DNA of 64,000 nt from Polaribacter sp. Hel_I_88 (GCF_000687935.1 NZ_JHZZ01000001.1:868001-932000); one strand, 5' to 3'. Positions 26,249 through 33,819 are shown, counted from the stretch's first letter. Notes: generated by a model from the sequence alone, not told the origin. Numbers and translations are program-made.

Positions 26249-27031
26249 ATGAAAAAAATATTATTCGTAATTATAATTTATATGACTTATAATTCGACTT
26301 TTGGACAAAAAAATAAAGTTGAATACGATAAAATTGTACCAGAATATATTTTAGCAGTTTGGGAACAAAATAATTCTGAAAATAATTCTGAATTTCAAGT
26401 TAAAGAACTTAAACAAATTAAATCTTTTTTTGAGGAATTTTTTAAAAAAGAAAATCAAATTTTAACAAACGAATTCCTTAAAAAACCATCGGAAAACACT
26501 TTAGTAGGACACTATTTACATAAAAAATTAAAATGGAATTCTTTTAATGGTCCACACGTTGGAATTAAAAAACTGAAAAATAAAAAAGTAATTAAGAACG
26601 AACTTAAAAACCTACCAAACGAAAAAGAACTTTTAGCTCATTATTATTTGTCTATTTTTTCAGATGTACTAAATAAACAAAGACCTATGAATCTTGCATC
26701 AACAAATATTGATTTGGAAAAATTGAATTTAGAAGATAATACAGAGAAATCAATTCTAATTCTTTGTGCTATGAGACATATTGGAAGTCAAGTAGGTTCG
26801 TATTCAACAACAAAATTTCCCAAAAATTGTTTTAGAGCAAAAGAATATGAGGAAAATATGCCGAAATTTAATGGAAAACCATTTTTTAAATATGAATTAT
26901 TAGACTTCAAAGACTTTGAAATTGAAGTAGATAAAAGATATCCGAAAATGAGCTTTTTGAAAAGATATTTACCAGCGTTTGAAATATCAAAAAAGGAATA
27001 TTTAAAATGTGTGGAATATTTAAAAAACTAA
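26249..27031 (+). CDS. Secreted hypothetical protein
   Basis: Cassette 22. 260 residues from the ATG at 26249, chosen over an in-frame TTG 30 bp upstream because it places the signal peptide (residues 1-18, cleaved near FGQ) at the N-terminus. The rest is Lys-rich and helical with no recognised family. The stop TAA (27029-27031) abuts the R'' box. Confidence 0.55.
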   Translation: MKKILFVIIIYMTYNSTFGQKNKVEYDKIVPEYILAVWEQNNSENNSEFQVKELKQIKSFFEEFFKKENQILTNEFLKKPSENTLVGHYLHKKLKWNSFNGPHVGIKKLKNKKVIKNELKNLPNEKELLAHYYLSIFSDVLNKQRPMNLASTNIDLEKLNLEDNTEKSILILCAMRHIGSQVGSYSTTKFPKNCFRAKEYEENMPKFNGKPFFKYELLDFKDFEIEVDKRYPKMSFLKRYLPAFEISKKEYLKCVEYLKN

Positions 27032-27035
27032 TGCC

Positions 27036-27161
27036 AACACCATATATAATTTATTGCTTGCTTTTTGCTTACTTGCGAAAATCCTCTCGGATTTTCTCGG
27101 TTAGTAATTATTTACTAAATTAGGTGCTTGAAACACGCAACAAACCATATATAAACACGTT
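27036..27161 (+). repeat. attC-like site 22
   Basis: 126 bp; L box CATATAT/ATATATA, close to sites 1-4. Cassette 22 starts GTTGGCATTA and ends TAATGCCAAC (10 of 10). Confidence 0.75.
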
Positions 27162-27233
27162 GGCAACCATTTACCAATCTGTACTTTCCTGAAATAGGTT
27201 GACTAAAAATTAAACACTTAATTATAGTCACTT

Positions 27234-27692
27234 ATGAAAACTCAAAAACAACCCTGGCGAAAAAAAAGCTACGAAAAAGCAACTTTAGAACTCAAATTAT
27301 TCGTCATTGATCAAATTCAAAATGGTCAAATTTCTACCAATTTCGCTTCAAAGAAATATGACGTTCCCAGAACTACAATTGGCTATTGGATCAAAAAATA
27401 TAGTACTTTAGTGCAACAAAATACTGGTATGAGTAAATTAGAGGAAATTAAAAAACTAAGGGAACGTATTGAAGAACTTGAGTTTGTAAAAGACTTTCAG
27501 CAAGACATTATTGCAGATATGGAACTTATTACTGGAGTGGATATGTCAAAAAAGTCGCTGCCCAAAACATTAGCAAAAGAGATAGAGCTAAAAAAGAAAA
27601 ACCGTTTAAAAGAAAATGGCTCTATCAATGTTTTGGGATTACTAAACAAGCCTTCCACAAAAGATGTAAAGTCCAAGAAAACAAAGAATTAA
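27234..27692 (+). CDS. IS3-family transposase OrfA (copy B)
   Basis: 152 residues, about 85% identical to the copy-A protein; helix-turn-helix and coiled coil are preserved. The slippery A-AAA-AAG is at 27590-27596 in the same codon register, so -1 frameshifting is conserved in both copies despite sequence divergence. Confidence 0.85.
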   Translation: MKTQKQPWRKKSYEKATLELKLFVIDQIQNGQISTNFASKKYDVPRTTIGYWIKKYSTLVQQNTGMSKLEEIKKLRERIEELEFVKDFQQDIIADMELITGVDMSKKSLPKTLAKEIELKKKNRLKENGSINVLGLLNKPSTKDVKSKKTKN

Positions 27693-27712
27693 ACCATCAA
27701 AAACTTACAACT

Positions 27713-28486
27713 ATGGTAAATGATAATCGCAAGAAAGTAGGCTCTGAAACTGGTGGTATAAAGCTATATACTAACCTTAAAACTGACATGATAAATCAAA
27801 ATATTAATATCGGTAGAGATAAATTCTATGACTTTTTAAGGTCAAATAATTTACTCATCAAAAAAAGGAAAAACTATGTTACTACAAACAACTCTAAACA
27901 TTTTTTTAGAAAATATAAAAACTTAGTGAAAGACCAAGTTCCTACTCGACCAGAACAGCTTTGGGTAAGCGACATTACCTATATTAAAACTGAAAAAGGA
28001 CATAACCATTTAGCTATCGTAACAGATGCCTATTCCAAGGAAATTATGGGTTACAAACTCGCTAACCACATGAGAACTTCACTTTGCAAAGATGCGCTCG
28101 ATATGGCTATTAAAAACAGGAAATATCCTAATAAAAAGCTTATACATCACTCAGACAGAGGTTTTCAGTACTGTAATCCAAAATACACTGAATTTGCTGA
28201 AAGTAACGGAATTAAAATGAGTATGACCGAGCAATACGACCCTTACGAAAATGCTATTGCAGAACGTATTAACAGAACTTTGAAATATGAATACGGATTA
28301 AAAAGAACCCTTAAAAACACCGATATTGCTCAAGAAATGGCAACACAAGCTGTAGATATTTATAACAATTTGAGGTCGCATTTTAGTCTAAATTTAAGAA
28401 AACCAGCTGAAGTGCATTTAAATCCAAACATCAAATACAAGTCGTATCGAAAAAATAAGGTAAATTTAACTGAACTAACGATTTAA
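27713..28486 (+). CDS. IS3-family transposase OrfB (copy B)
   Basis: 257 residues from the internal ATG; the -1 frame is open upstream to 27590 and encodes CFGITKQAFHKR. DDE residues are present in VSDITY, HHSDRGFQY and YENAIAERI. Intact, so the element is probably still mobile. Confidence 0.85.
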   Translation: MVNDNRKKVGSETGGIKLYTNLKTDMINQNINIGRDKFYDFLRSNNLLIKKRKNYVTTNNSKHFFRKYKNLVKDQVPTRPEQLWVSDITYIKTEKGHNHLAIVTDAYSKEIMGYKLANHMRTSLCKDALDMAIKNRKYPNKKLIHHSDRGFQYCNPKYTEFAESNGIKMSMTEQYDPYENAIAERINRTLKYEYGLKRTLKNTDIAQEMATQAVDIYNNLRSHFSLNLRKPAEVHLNPNIKYKSYRKNKVNLTELTI

Positions 28487-28603
28487 AAACAAACTTAGTT
28501 CAAAATATTTTTTGCCTTCTAAACGGCTAAAAAAAAATCTTTTGAACGTCTTAATAGTAACCAAAAAGAGTCAACCTATTTCAGTATAATACAAAAAAAA
28601 CGA

Positions 28604-29497
28604 ATGAATAGAATATTAGGAACATTAATTGCGATTTTAATTTCGCAAATCGGATCTAGTCAAGACTATCAATCTGAATTTCAAAAATACTGTCAGACTA
28701 ATGACACTATCAATCAATTAAAAGTTTTGAACGAATGGAATTCGGCTAATCCAAAAGATGCGGAACTTTACACAAGCTATTTCAACTATCATTTTTTGAA
28801 ATCAAAGCAAGAAATCCTTGCTATGTCAACTGACCAACCAAATGGAGAAAGCCTTGTATTAAAAGACAGTTTAAATCAAACAGCAGGTTTTTTAGGAAGT
28901 AAGATTCATTTTGACCAAACAGAATTAGAAAAAGGGGTAAATAAAATTGACGAAGGAATTAAACTTTATCCTAATAGACTTGATATGCGATTTGGAAAAA
29001 TCTTTGTTTTCGGAGAAATGTCTGATTGGAAAAATTTCACTTCCGAGATTAAAAAAACAATTGAATATTCAGCTACAAATAACAATAATTGGACTTGGAC
29101 TAATAACGAAAAATATGATGGTGGAGAAAAAGAATTTCTTTTAGATATTCAAAATTATCAATTACAATTGTACAATACTGGAAATGATGACTTGCTCAAA
29201 AATATGCGTGAAATTGCAAACAAAGTTCTGAAATTCTATCCAAATCATATTGAAAGCCTATCTAATCTATCAATTACTTATTTAATAACAGGAGAATATG
29301 ACAAAGGAATTGAGGCACTTTTAAGAGCAGAAAAGATAAGCCCGAAAGATTATATTGTACTTGGAAACATTGCTCAAGGATATAAATTAAAAGGCGACAA
29401 GAAAAAAGCTATTGAATATTATGAAAAGACTGTTAAATTTGGAGATGAAAGAGCTAAAGAATATGCGAAACAACAAATAATAGAACTGAAAAAATAA
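28604..29497 (+). CDS. TPR-repeat secreted protein
   Basis: Cassette 23, last gene of the array. 297 residues with a signal peptide (residues 1-19, cleavage near GSSQ) and C-terminal tetratricopeptide repeats: NHIESLSNLSITYLITGEYDKGIEALLRAEKIS and DYIVLGNIAQGYKLKGDKKKAIEYYEKT (described as motifs, not contiguous here). Probably a periplasmic protein-interaction module; partner unknown. The start lies 11 bp after IS copy B. Confidence 0.65.
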   Translation: MNRILGTLIAILISQIGSSQDYQSEFQKYCQTNDTINQLKVLNEWNSANPKDAELYTSYFNYHFLKSKQEILAMSTDQPNGESLVLKDSLNQTAGFLGSKIHFDQTELEKGVNKIDEGIKLYPNRLDMRFGKIFVFGEMSDWKNFTSEIKKTIEYSATNNNNWTWTNNEKYDGGEKEFLLDIQNYQLQLYNTGNDDLLKNMREIANKVLKFYPNHIESLSNLSITYLITGEYDKGIEALLRAEKISPKDYIVLGNIAQGYKLKGDKKKAIEYYEKTVKFGDERAKEYAKQQIIELKK

Positions 29498-29508
29498 AAA
29501 CTGATGCC

Positions 29509-29560
29509 AACATCCGAATAAAACAAATAAAAATTAGCTTTTAGTTACTTCCAAACGTAT
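29509..29560 (+). repeat. Truncated attC-like site 23 (array end)
   Basis: R'' TGCCAAC ends at 29511, followed by a degenerate left half (GAATAAAACAAAT, then ATTAGCTTTTAGTTACTT). No right half and no GTT follow. Only 7 of 10 bases match the start of cassette 23. This marks the distal end of the array. Confidence 0.5.
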
Positions 29561-29587
29561 ACCAAATTATTATTTAAAATTGATATC

Positions 29588-29617
29588 AAAATCGTCATCA
29601 TAAGTAGACGATTTTTT
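29588..29617 (+). terminator. Intrinsic terminator closing the cassette array
   Basis: Stem AAAATCGTC (29588-29596) and GACGATTTT (29607-29615), 10-nt loop, T-tract. It separates the array from the folK gene. Confidence 0.7.
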
Positions 29618-29697
29618 TATGCTTTTTTGTTTCTTTGTAGTCCATAAAAAACTTCATAAACCTAAAAAGTTTTAAGGTTTTCTAATCAGCATCTTAA

Positions 29698-30822
29698 TTG
29701 AATATTCAAAGAACTACATATTTATCTTTAGGCACAAACCAAGGCAATAAATTGGAAAACCTACAAAATGCAATTGATTTAATTGCTGATAAAGTGGGTT
29801 CGATTTTAAAAATCTCTTCTATTTACAAAACTGCTTCTTGGGGTTTTGACAGCAATGATTTCTTTAATGTTTGTATTAAAATAACCACCATTCATCCAGC
29901 TGAAAAAATACTACAACTTTTTTTAGATATTGAAACTACATTAGGCAGAAAAAGAAAAGATACTGGAGGATATGCTGATAGAAATATCGATATTGATATT
30001 TTACTAATTGATGATGAAATTATTTTTTCAAAAGATTTAATAGTTCCACATTCAAAAATGTTGGAACGTAAGTTTGTTTTGGTTCCTTTGGTTGAAATTG
30101 CAAATTCTGTAATGCATCCTGTGATAAAGCAAGAAATTAGCATTTGTTTGCAAAATTGTATAGATACCTCAGAGATTTCTTTGGTGAATGAAAAATTAAA
30201 AAGACCAATTCCTATTACTGAAAAGTATAATTATATTGCTATTGAAGGAAATATTGGTGCAGGAAAAACATCACTGGCAAACTTGGTTTCAGAAGAGTTT
30301 AATGCGAAACTGATTTTAGAACGTTTTGCTGATAATCCTTTTTTACCGAAATTTTACGAAGATAAAGAACGTTATGCGTTTCCTTTAGAAATGAGTTTTC
30401 TGGCAGATCGTTATCAACAATTATCTGATGATTTAGCACAGTTAGATTTGTTTAAAAACTTTGTAGTTTCTGATTATTATATTTTTAAATCGTTGATTTT
30501 TGCGCAGATTACCTTACAAAAAGAGGAATATAAATTGTACAGAAAAATGTTTGATTTGATGTATAAAGAAATTACGAAACCAGATTTATACGTGTATTTG
30601 TATCAAAATACAGACCGTCTTTTAGAAAATATTAAAAAACGTGGTAGAGAATATGAGCAAAATATTCAGCCAGATTATTTGCAAAAGATTCACGATGGCT
30701 ATAAAAGTTTTATTAGCACGCAACAAAACTTAAACGCCTTAATTATTGATGTATCAGAAATTGATTTTGTTCATAATCCAAAAGATTATGAAGATGTAAT
30801 CAATCAAATAAAAAAGGCGTAA
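29698..30822 (+). CDS. folK: FolK-deoxynucleoside kinase fusion
   Basis: 374 residues from a TTG start (MNIQRTTYLSLGTNQGNK), the usual N-terminus of flavobacterial FolK; no ATG is nearby. Residues 1-~160 are 6-hydroxymethyl-7,8-dihydropterin pyrophosphokinase (folate synthesis; motif ADRNIDIDILL). From ~180 a deoxynucleoside kinase follows: P-loop EGNIGAGKTS, then LERFADNPFLPKFY and RGREYEQ of the dNK family. Such fusions are common in Bacteroidota. First conserved gene after the array, convergent with gldC (4 bp apart). Confidence 0.9.
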   Translation: MNIQRTTYLSLGTNQGNKLENLQNAIDLIADKVGSILKISSIYKTASWGFDSNDFFNVCIKITTIHPAEKILQLFLDIETTLGRKRKDTGGYADRNIDIDILLIDDEIIFSKDLIVPHSKMLERKFVLVPLVEIANSVMHPVIKQEISICLQNCIDTSEISLVNEKLKRPIPITEKYNYIAIEGNIGAGKTSLANLVSEEFNAKLILERFADNPFLPKFYEDKERYAFPLEMSFLADRYQQLSDDLAQLDLFKNFVVSDYYIFKSLIFAQITLQKEEYKLYRKMFDLMYKEITKPDLYVYLYQNTDRLLENIKKRGREYEQNIQPDYLQKIHDGYKSFISTQQNLNALIIDVSEIDFVHNPKDYEDVINQIKKA

Positions 30823-30826
30823 ACAT

Positions 30827-31162
30827 TTATTTTTTAAGCTCTAATTTTTCTGCAAAATAGTCACAAAAATCTTTCATAGTTGCTCCCATTTTTGCATCGT
30901 CTGTAGCTCTTTCAAAAGATTCTGCCATAGAAACTAAGGTTTGATGATAAAACTGTTTCATTTCATCCACTGGCATATCTTTAGTCCACAAATCCATGCG
31001 TAACGTGTCTTTTTTCTTATGATCCCAAACAGAAATCATCACTGCTTTAGAAGGTTCATTATTAATTCCTCCATCAATTGCACTCCAAGAAATTTCTTCT
31101 GGAACTTTGTTTTCGTCTAAACCTATTTTAAATTTTACTTCTGAATTATGCTTTACTGACAT
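30827..31162 (-). CDS. gldC: Gliding motility protein GldC
   Basis: 111 residues matching GldC of flavobacterial gliding motility: SEVKFKIGLDENKVPEEISW, DLWTKDMPVDEMKQF. Cytosolic and without a signal sequence; it supports efficient gliding and lies directly after gldB, overlapping by 1 bp. The gldB-gldC pair beside nadE is a conserved flavobacterial arrangement. Confidence 0.9.
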   Translation of the reverse strand: MSVKHNSEVKFKIGLDENKVPEEISWSAIDGGINNEPSKAVMISVWDHKKKDTLRMDLWTKDMPVDEMKQFYHQTLVSMAESFERATDDAKMGATMKDFCDYFAEKLELKK

Positions 31163-32121
31163 TACTTTTTCGGTTTATATTTAGATTTTTTGAAGATTTC
31201 CTCTTCATCCATTTTTAATAATTCTTGCAAAGATACATCATTATGTTTCATGTACGAATTCACAATTTGCCAACCCATCCAAACTCCAATTCTTCCTGGA
31301 GAAAGATCATCTTGCTGCATATAAAATTTAGAAAAAGGTGCAATTTCAATAAATCGTTGATTCAATTTTGTATCGGTACTAAATAATATTTTTCGATCTA
31401 TAAAATACATCCAAACTTCTTCTTCGTTTGCTTTTGCCCAGTTTAATTTATCTTCTGAGTATCCTATTTTTTGCCTTTCAGAAACTTCTGGCAAATACGC
31501 ATCTAACAAATACATTTTTTTTCCTTCAAATATTATTTTCGATATAAAATTTCTGTTTGTATTTGCATACAATTGTTTTTCAATAATCGAATTTGCTACA
31601 TCTACTATAATATGTTCTTTGGTGTTATTTTCTTTGATATAGGCTGGGTAATCACCATAAAAAGGATGTGTTTTCCCAAGATATACATCTAACGAAATTA
31701 GCAACAAACTATCTGCGTAAATAACTCTACTTTCATAATCGATATTACTTAACATGGTGATGACATCAGGAGCTTTAAACTTTGGATTGTAATATTTTAC
31801 ATGTTTAAAAAGTAATGTTAATTGCTTGTCTTCCGTTGAAAAATCTTGATATATTTTTTGTGTTTCAGCAAATAATTCTTGTTCTTCAGCATCGTAAATT
31901 TTTGCTAAGGATAAACTATCTGTAAATACGTCTGGAAATAAATAAGGATATTTTAACTTTATAGTTGGTAAGGTTTCTTTAGTTGCATTGTAAAAATCGA
32001 CATCATATCTTTTGATGGAAAAATCAACATTTATGTTAGAAACATCAATTTTGGGTTGATTTTTATCAGAACACGAAAAAAGTAAACATAAAACAATCAA
32101 TACTGCAAAAGAAAATCTCAT
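31162..32121 (-). CDS. gldB: Gliding motility lipoprotein GldB
   Basis: 319 residues with a lipoprotein signal (LCLLFSC, Cys17) and the GldB pattern IKRYDVDFYNA, PYLFPDVFTDSLSL, GKTHPFYGDYPAYI, GRIGVWMGWQIVNSYMKHN. GldB is required for flavobacterial surface gliding and is linked to the type IX secretion motility apparatus. Divergent from nadE over a 59-bp gap that must hold both promoters. Confidence 0.9.
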   Translation of the reverse strand: MRFSFAVLIVLCLLFSCSDKNQPKIDVSNINVDFSIKRYDVDFYNATKETLPTIKLKYPYLFPDVFTDSLSLAKIYDAEEQELFAETQKIYQDFSTEDKQLTLLFKHVKYYNPKFKAPDVITMLSNIDYESRVIYADSLLLISLDVYLGKTHPFYGDYPAYIKENNTKEHIIVDVANSIIEKQLYANTNRNFISKIIFEGKKMYLLDAYLPEVSERQKIGYSEDKLNWAKANEEEVWMYFIDRKILFSTDTKLNQRFIEIAPFSKFYMQQDDLSPGRIGVWMGWQIVNSYMKHNDVSLQELLKMDEEEIFKKSKYKPKK

Positions 32122-32180
32122 AATATTTGTATCTTAGTAACTCAGTTTAAGAACGATAAAAATACTAAAATAGTTTATAA

Positions 32181-32969
32181 ATGAAGACCGAAAAAGTAGC
32201 TGATTACATTATAAATTGGTTAAAAGAATATGCAATAAAGGCCAATGTAAATGGTTTTGTGGTAGGTGTTTCTGGTGGAATTGATTCTGCCTTAACATCT
32301 ACTTTATGCGCAAAAACGGGTTTAAAAACGTTGTGTGTAGAAATGCCAATTCACCAAGCAGCAAGCCAAGTTTCTAGAGCCGAAGAACATATTGCACAGC
32401 TAAAAAAGCGTTTTGAAAATGTTAGTGAAGTTAAAGTTGATTTAACTGCTACTTTCGAAAACTTTAAAAGTGAAGTTCCTACTATTGATAACCAAGCAAA
32501 AGTGGATTTATCTTTAGCAAACACAAGAGCTCGTTTACGAATGACAAGTTTGTATTATTTGGCAGGCATTCATGGTTTATTGGTTGCAGGAACAGGAAAT
32601 AAAGTGGAAGATTTTGGTGTTGGTTTTTACACAAAATATGGTGATGGAGGAGTAGATTTAAGTCCGATTGCAGATTTAATGAAATCTGAAGTGTATGAAA
32701 TGGCTGCTTATTTAGGCGTACCAAATTCTATACAAAAAGCAGCTCCTACTGATGGATTGTTTGGTGATAGTAGAACAGATGAAGACCAAATTGGTGCATC
32801 TTATGATGAATTAGAATGGGCAATGAAAATGCAAGATGAAGGTAAAACTGACGCTGATTTTTCTGGACGAAATTTAGAAGTTTTTAAGATTTACACAAGG
32901 TTAAACAAGATAAATCAACATAAAATGGTTGCAATACCTGTTTGTGAAATTCCAGAAGAATTACAGTAA
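32181..32969 (+). CDS. nadE: NAD synthetase (ammonia-dependent)
   Basis: 262 residues. Catalyses ATP-dependent amidation of nicotinate adenine dinucleotide to NAD. The PP-loop SGGIDSALTS is at residues ~31-40, with GTGNKVEDFGVGF and SKYGDGG-type NaAD-binding loop (KYGDGGVDLSPIADL). No glutaminase domain, so it uses free ammonia. The last 9 bp overlap the end of a convergent small gene on the minus strand. Confidence 0.95.
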   Translation: MKTEKVADYIINWLKEYAIKANVNGFVVGVSGGIDSALTSTLCAKTGLKTLCVEMPIHQAASQVSRAEEHIAQLKKRFENVSEVKVDLTATFENFKSEVPTIDNQAKVDLSLANTRARLRMTSLYYLAGIHGLLVAGTGNKVEDFGVGFYTKYGDGGVDLSPIADLMKSEVYEMAAYLGVPNSIQKAAPTDGLFGDSRTDEDQIGASYDELEWAMKMQDEGKTDADFSGRNLEVFKIYTRLNKINQHKMVAIPVCEIPEELQ

Positions 32970-33092
32970 ATTTGCAGCAACCATCAATTTTTTTATTCTC
33001 ATATACGCCTTCTTTTTAGAGCCTCTATAAATTTCTATGGGCAATAAAATAAAAAGAATAATAATTTTTATGATTTTAAAAAAATGTGTCAT
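32961..33092 (-). CDS. 43-residue peptide, family copy 1
   Basis: Start MTHFFKIIKIIILFILLP, ending RIKKLMVAANLL. N-terminal hydrophobic stretch then a basic, amphipathic C-terminus. It is one of three tandem minus-strand paralogs of identical length (132 bp each). The stop overlaps the end of nadE convergently. Function unknown; a small membrane-active peptide or type I toxin-like product is possible. Confidence 0.6.
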   Translation of the reverse strand: MTHFFKIIKIIILFILLPIEIYRGSKKKAYMRIKKLMVAANLL

Positions 33093-33190
33093 TTTTAAAC
33101 TGTTATATATTTGTAAGACGCAATTACTTATAAAATTCACCTTTAGCAATTAAACGTAAGATTGACTTTTACCTTTTTCAATAAAACAAA

Positions 33191-33223
33191 AAAATGCCTT
33201 AACAATTTCTGTTAGGGCATTTT
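33191..33223. terminator. Bidirectional terminator between small peptide genes
   Basis: 14-bp stem AAAATGCCTTAACA / TGTTAGGGCATTTT with one wobble, 5-nt loop, A-run on one side and T-run on the other. It ends copy-2 transcription on the minus strand; a TATATTTG box at 33106-33113 points towards it on the plus strand. Confidence 0.7.
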
Positions 33224-33248
33224 AATTAAGTTTTTGTTTGACTAATTT

Positions 33249-33380
33249 TTATAACAAATTAGCTGCAATCATCATCTTTTTAATTCTCATATACGCTCTT
33301 CTTTTAGATCCTTTTGAAATTTCGAATGGTAAGAAAATAAATAGTTGAATGATTTTTAAAATTTGAAATACTCTTTTCAT
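33249..33380 (-). CDS. 43-residue peptide, family copy 2
   Basis: MKRVFQILKIIQLFIFLP... ending RIKKMMIAANLL. Same length and layout as copies 1 and 3: FxILKI-x-x-LF, LPFEIS-x-GSK(R/K)RA, IKK(L/M)M-x-(S/A)ANLL. The conservation pattern (protein similar, intergenic DNA unrelated) supports a real coding gene rather than a chance frame. Confidence 0.65.
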   Translation of the reverse strand: MKRVFQILKIIQLFIFLPFEISKGSKRRAYMRIKKMMIAANLL

Positions 33381-33518
33381 GACTTTTTTTTATTTTTTAT
33401 AGCACTGTAAATATACAAAAAAAGAAATAAACATCTCTTATTGAGCATATAGGAAAAACACCCTAATTAAAAATTATTTTATTATTATACAAAACAAGGG
33501 GAGTATGATGTTTTAAAG

Positions 33519-33650
33519 CTATAATAAATTAGCCGAAATCATCAATTTTTTAATTTTTAAAGAAGCTCTTTTTTTTGAACCATTAGAGATATCAAATGGT
33601 AGCTTCAAAAATAACTGAACAATTTTTAATATTTTAAATGCCTTTTTCAT
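33519..33650 (-). CDS. 43-residue peptide, family copy 3
   Basis: MKKAFKILKIVQLFLKLP... ending KIKKLMISANLL. A TATTTTTG box on the minus strand (33676-33683) lies ~26 bp upstream of the start. Copies 1-3 start at intervals of 288 and 270 bp, each with its own upstream region, so they appear separately transcribed. Confidence 0.65.
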   Translation of the reverse strand: MKKAFKILKIVQLFLKLPFDISNGSKKRASLKIKKLMISANLL

Positions 33651-33819
33651 GATTTTTTTAATTCCTTTTCAATGCCAAAAATAGTCAAATAGTAAGATAT
33701 ATTTAAAATAAAAACGAATTTGAGCGTATTTTTAGTGATATGGTATTTTCTTTAATTATAAAATATAAAATCTATTATATTTTATGATTATTTTCTAGAA
33801 TTTAACAATTAAAAAAAAC

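Larger units (their letters stand above)
27180..28593 (+). mobile_element. IS3-family insertion sequence, copy B
   Basis: 1414 bp, same terminal repeats as copy A. Inserted 18 bp after the R' GTT of cassette 23, the same relative position and orientation as copy A. Flanks are ATC on the left and AAA on the right, so no target duplication is visible. The stem-loop after orfB differs from copy A in both arms. The absent duplication suggests the flanks were joined by recombination between IS copies. Confidence 0.85.
1..29560 (+). other. Integron-like gene-cassette array
   Basis: Seen: 22 palindromic 122-190 bp sites separate plus-strand genes, and each cassette has cassette-specific inverted ends of 9-10 bp (GTT+7 at the start, complement ending in AAC at the 3' side). 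Known: integron cassettes carry one promoterless gene plus an attC whose R'' box pairs with the R' box formed by the cassette's own start. Inferred: this is the distal part of a chromosomal integron or an attC cluster. No integrase or attI lies in the window; by orientation they would be to the left. The array contains 23 cassettes, the first cut by the window edge, and ends in a truncated site near 29,560. Confidence 0.8.

Noticed and set aside
1762..27161. The regularly repeated ~125-bp sites as a CRISPR array
   Set aside because: Repeats are far too long, spacing is 0.5-4 kb and the spaces are full genes; no cas genes are present.
1762..27161. The sites as ordinary REP/BOX repeats or terminators
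   Set aside because: A plain repeat would not carry outer arms that match the start of the specific segment on its left; the cassette-specific complementarity requires a unit-level process.
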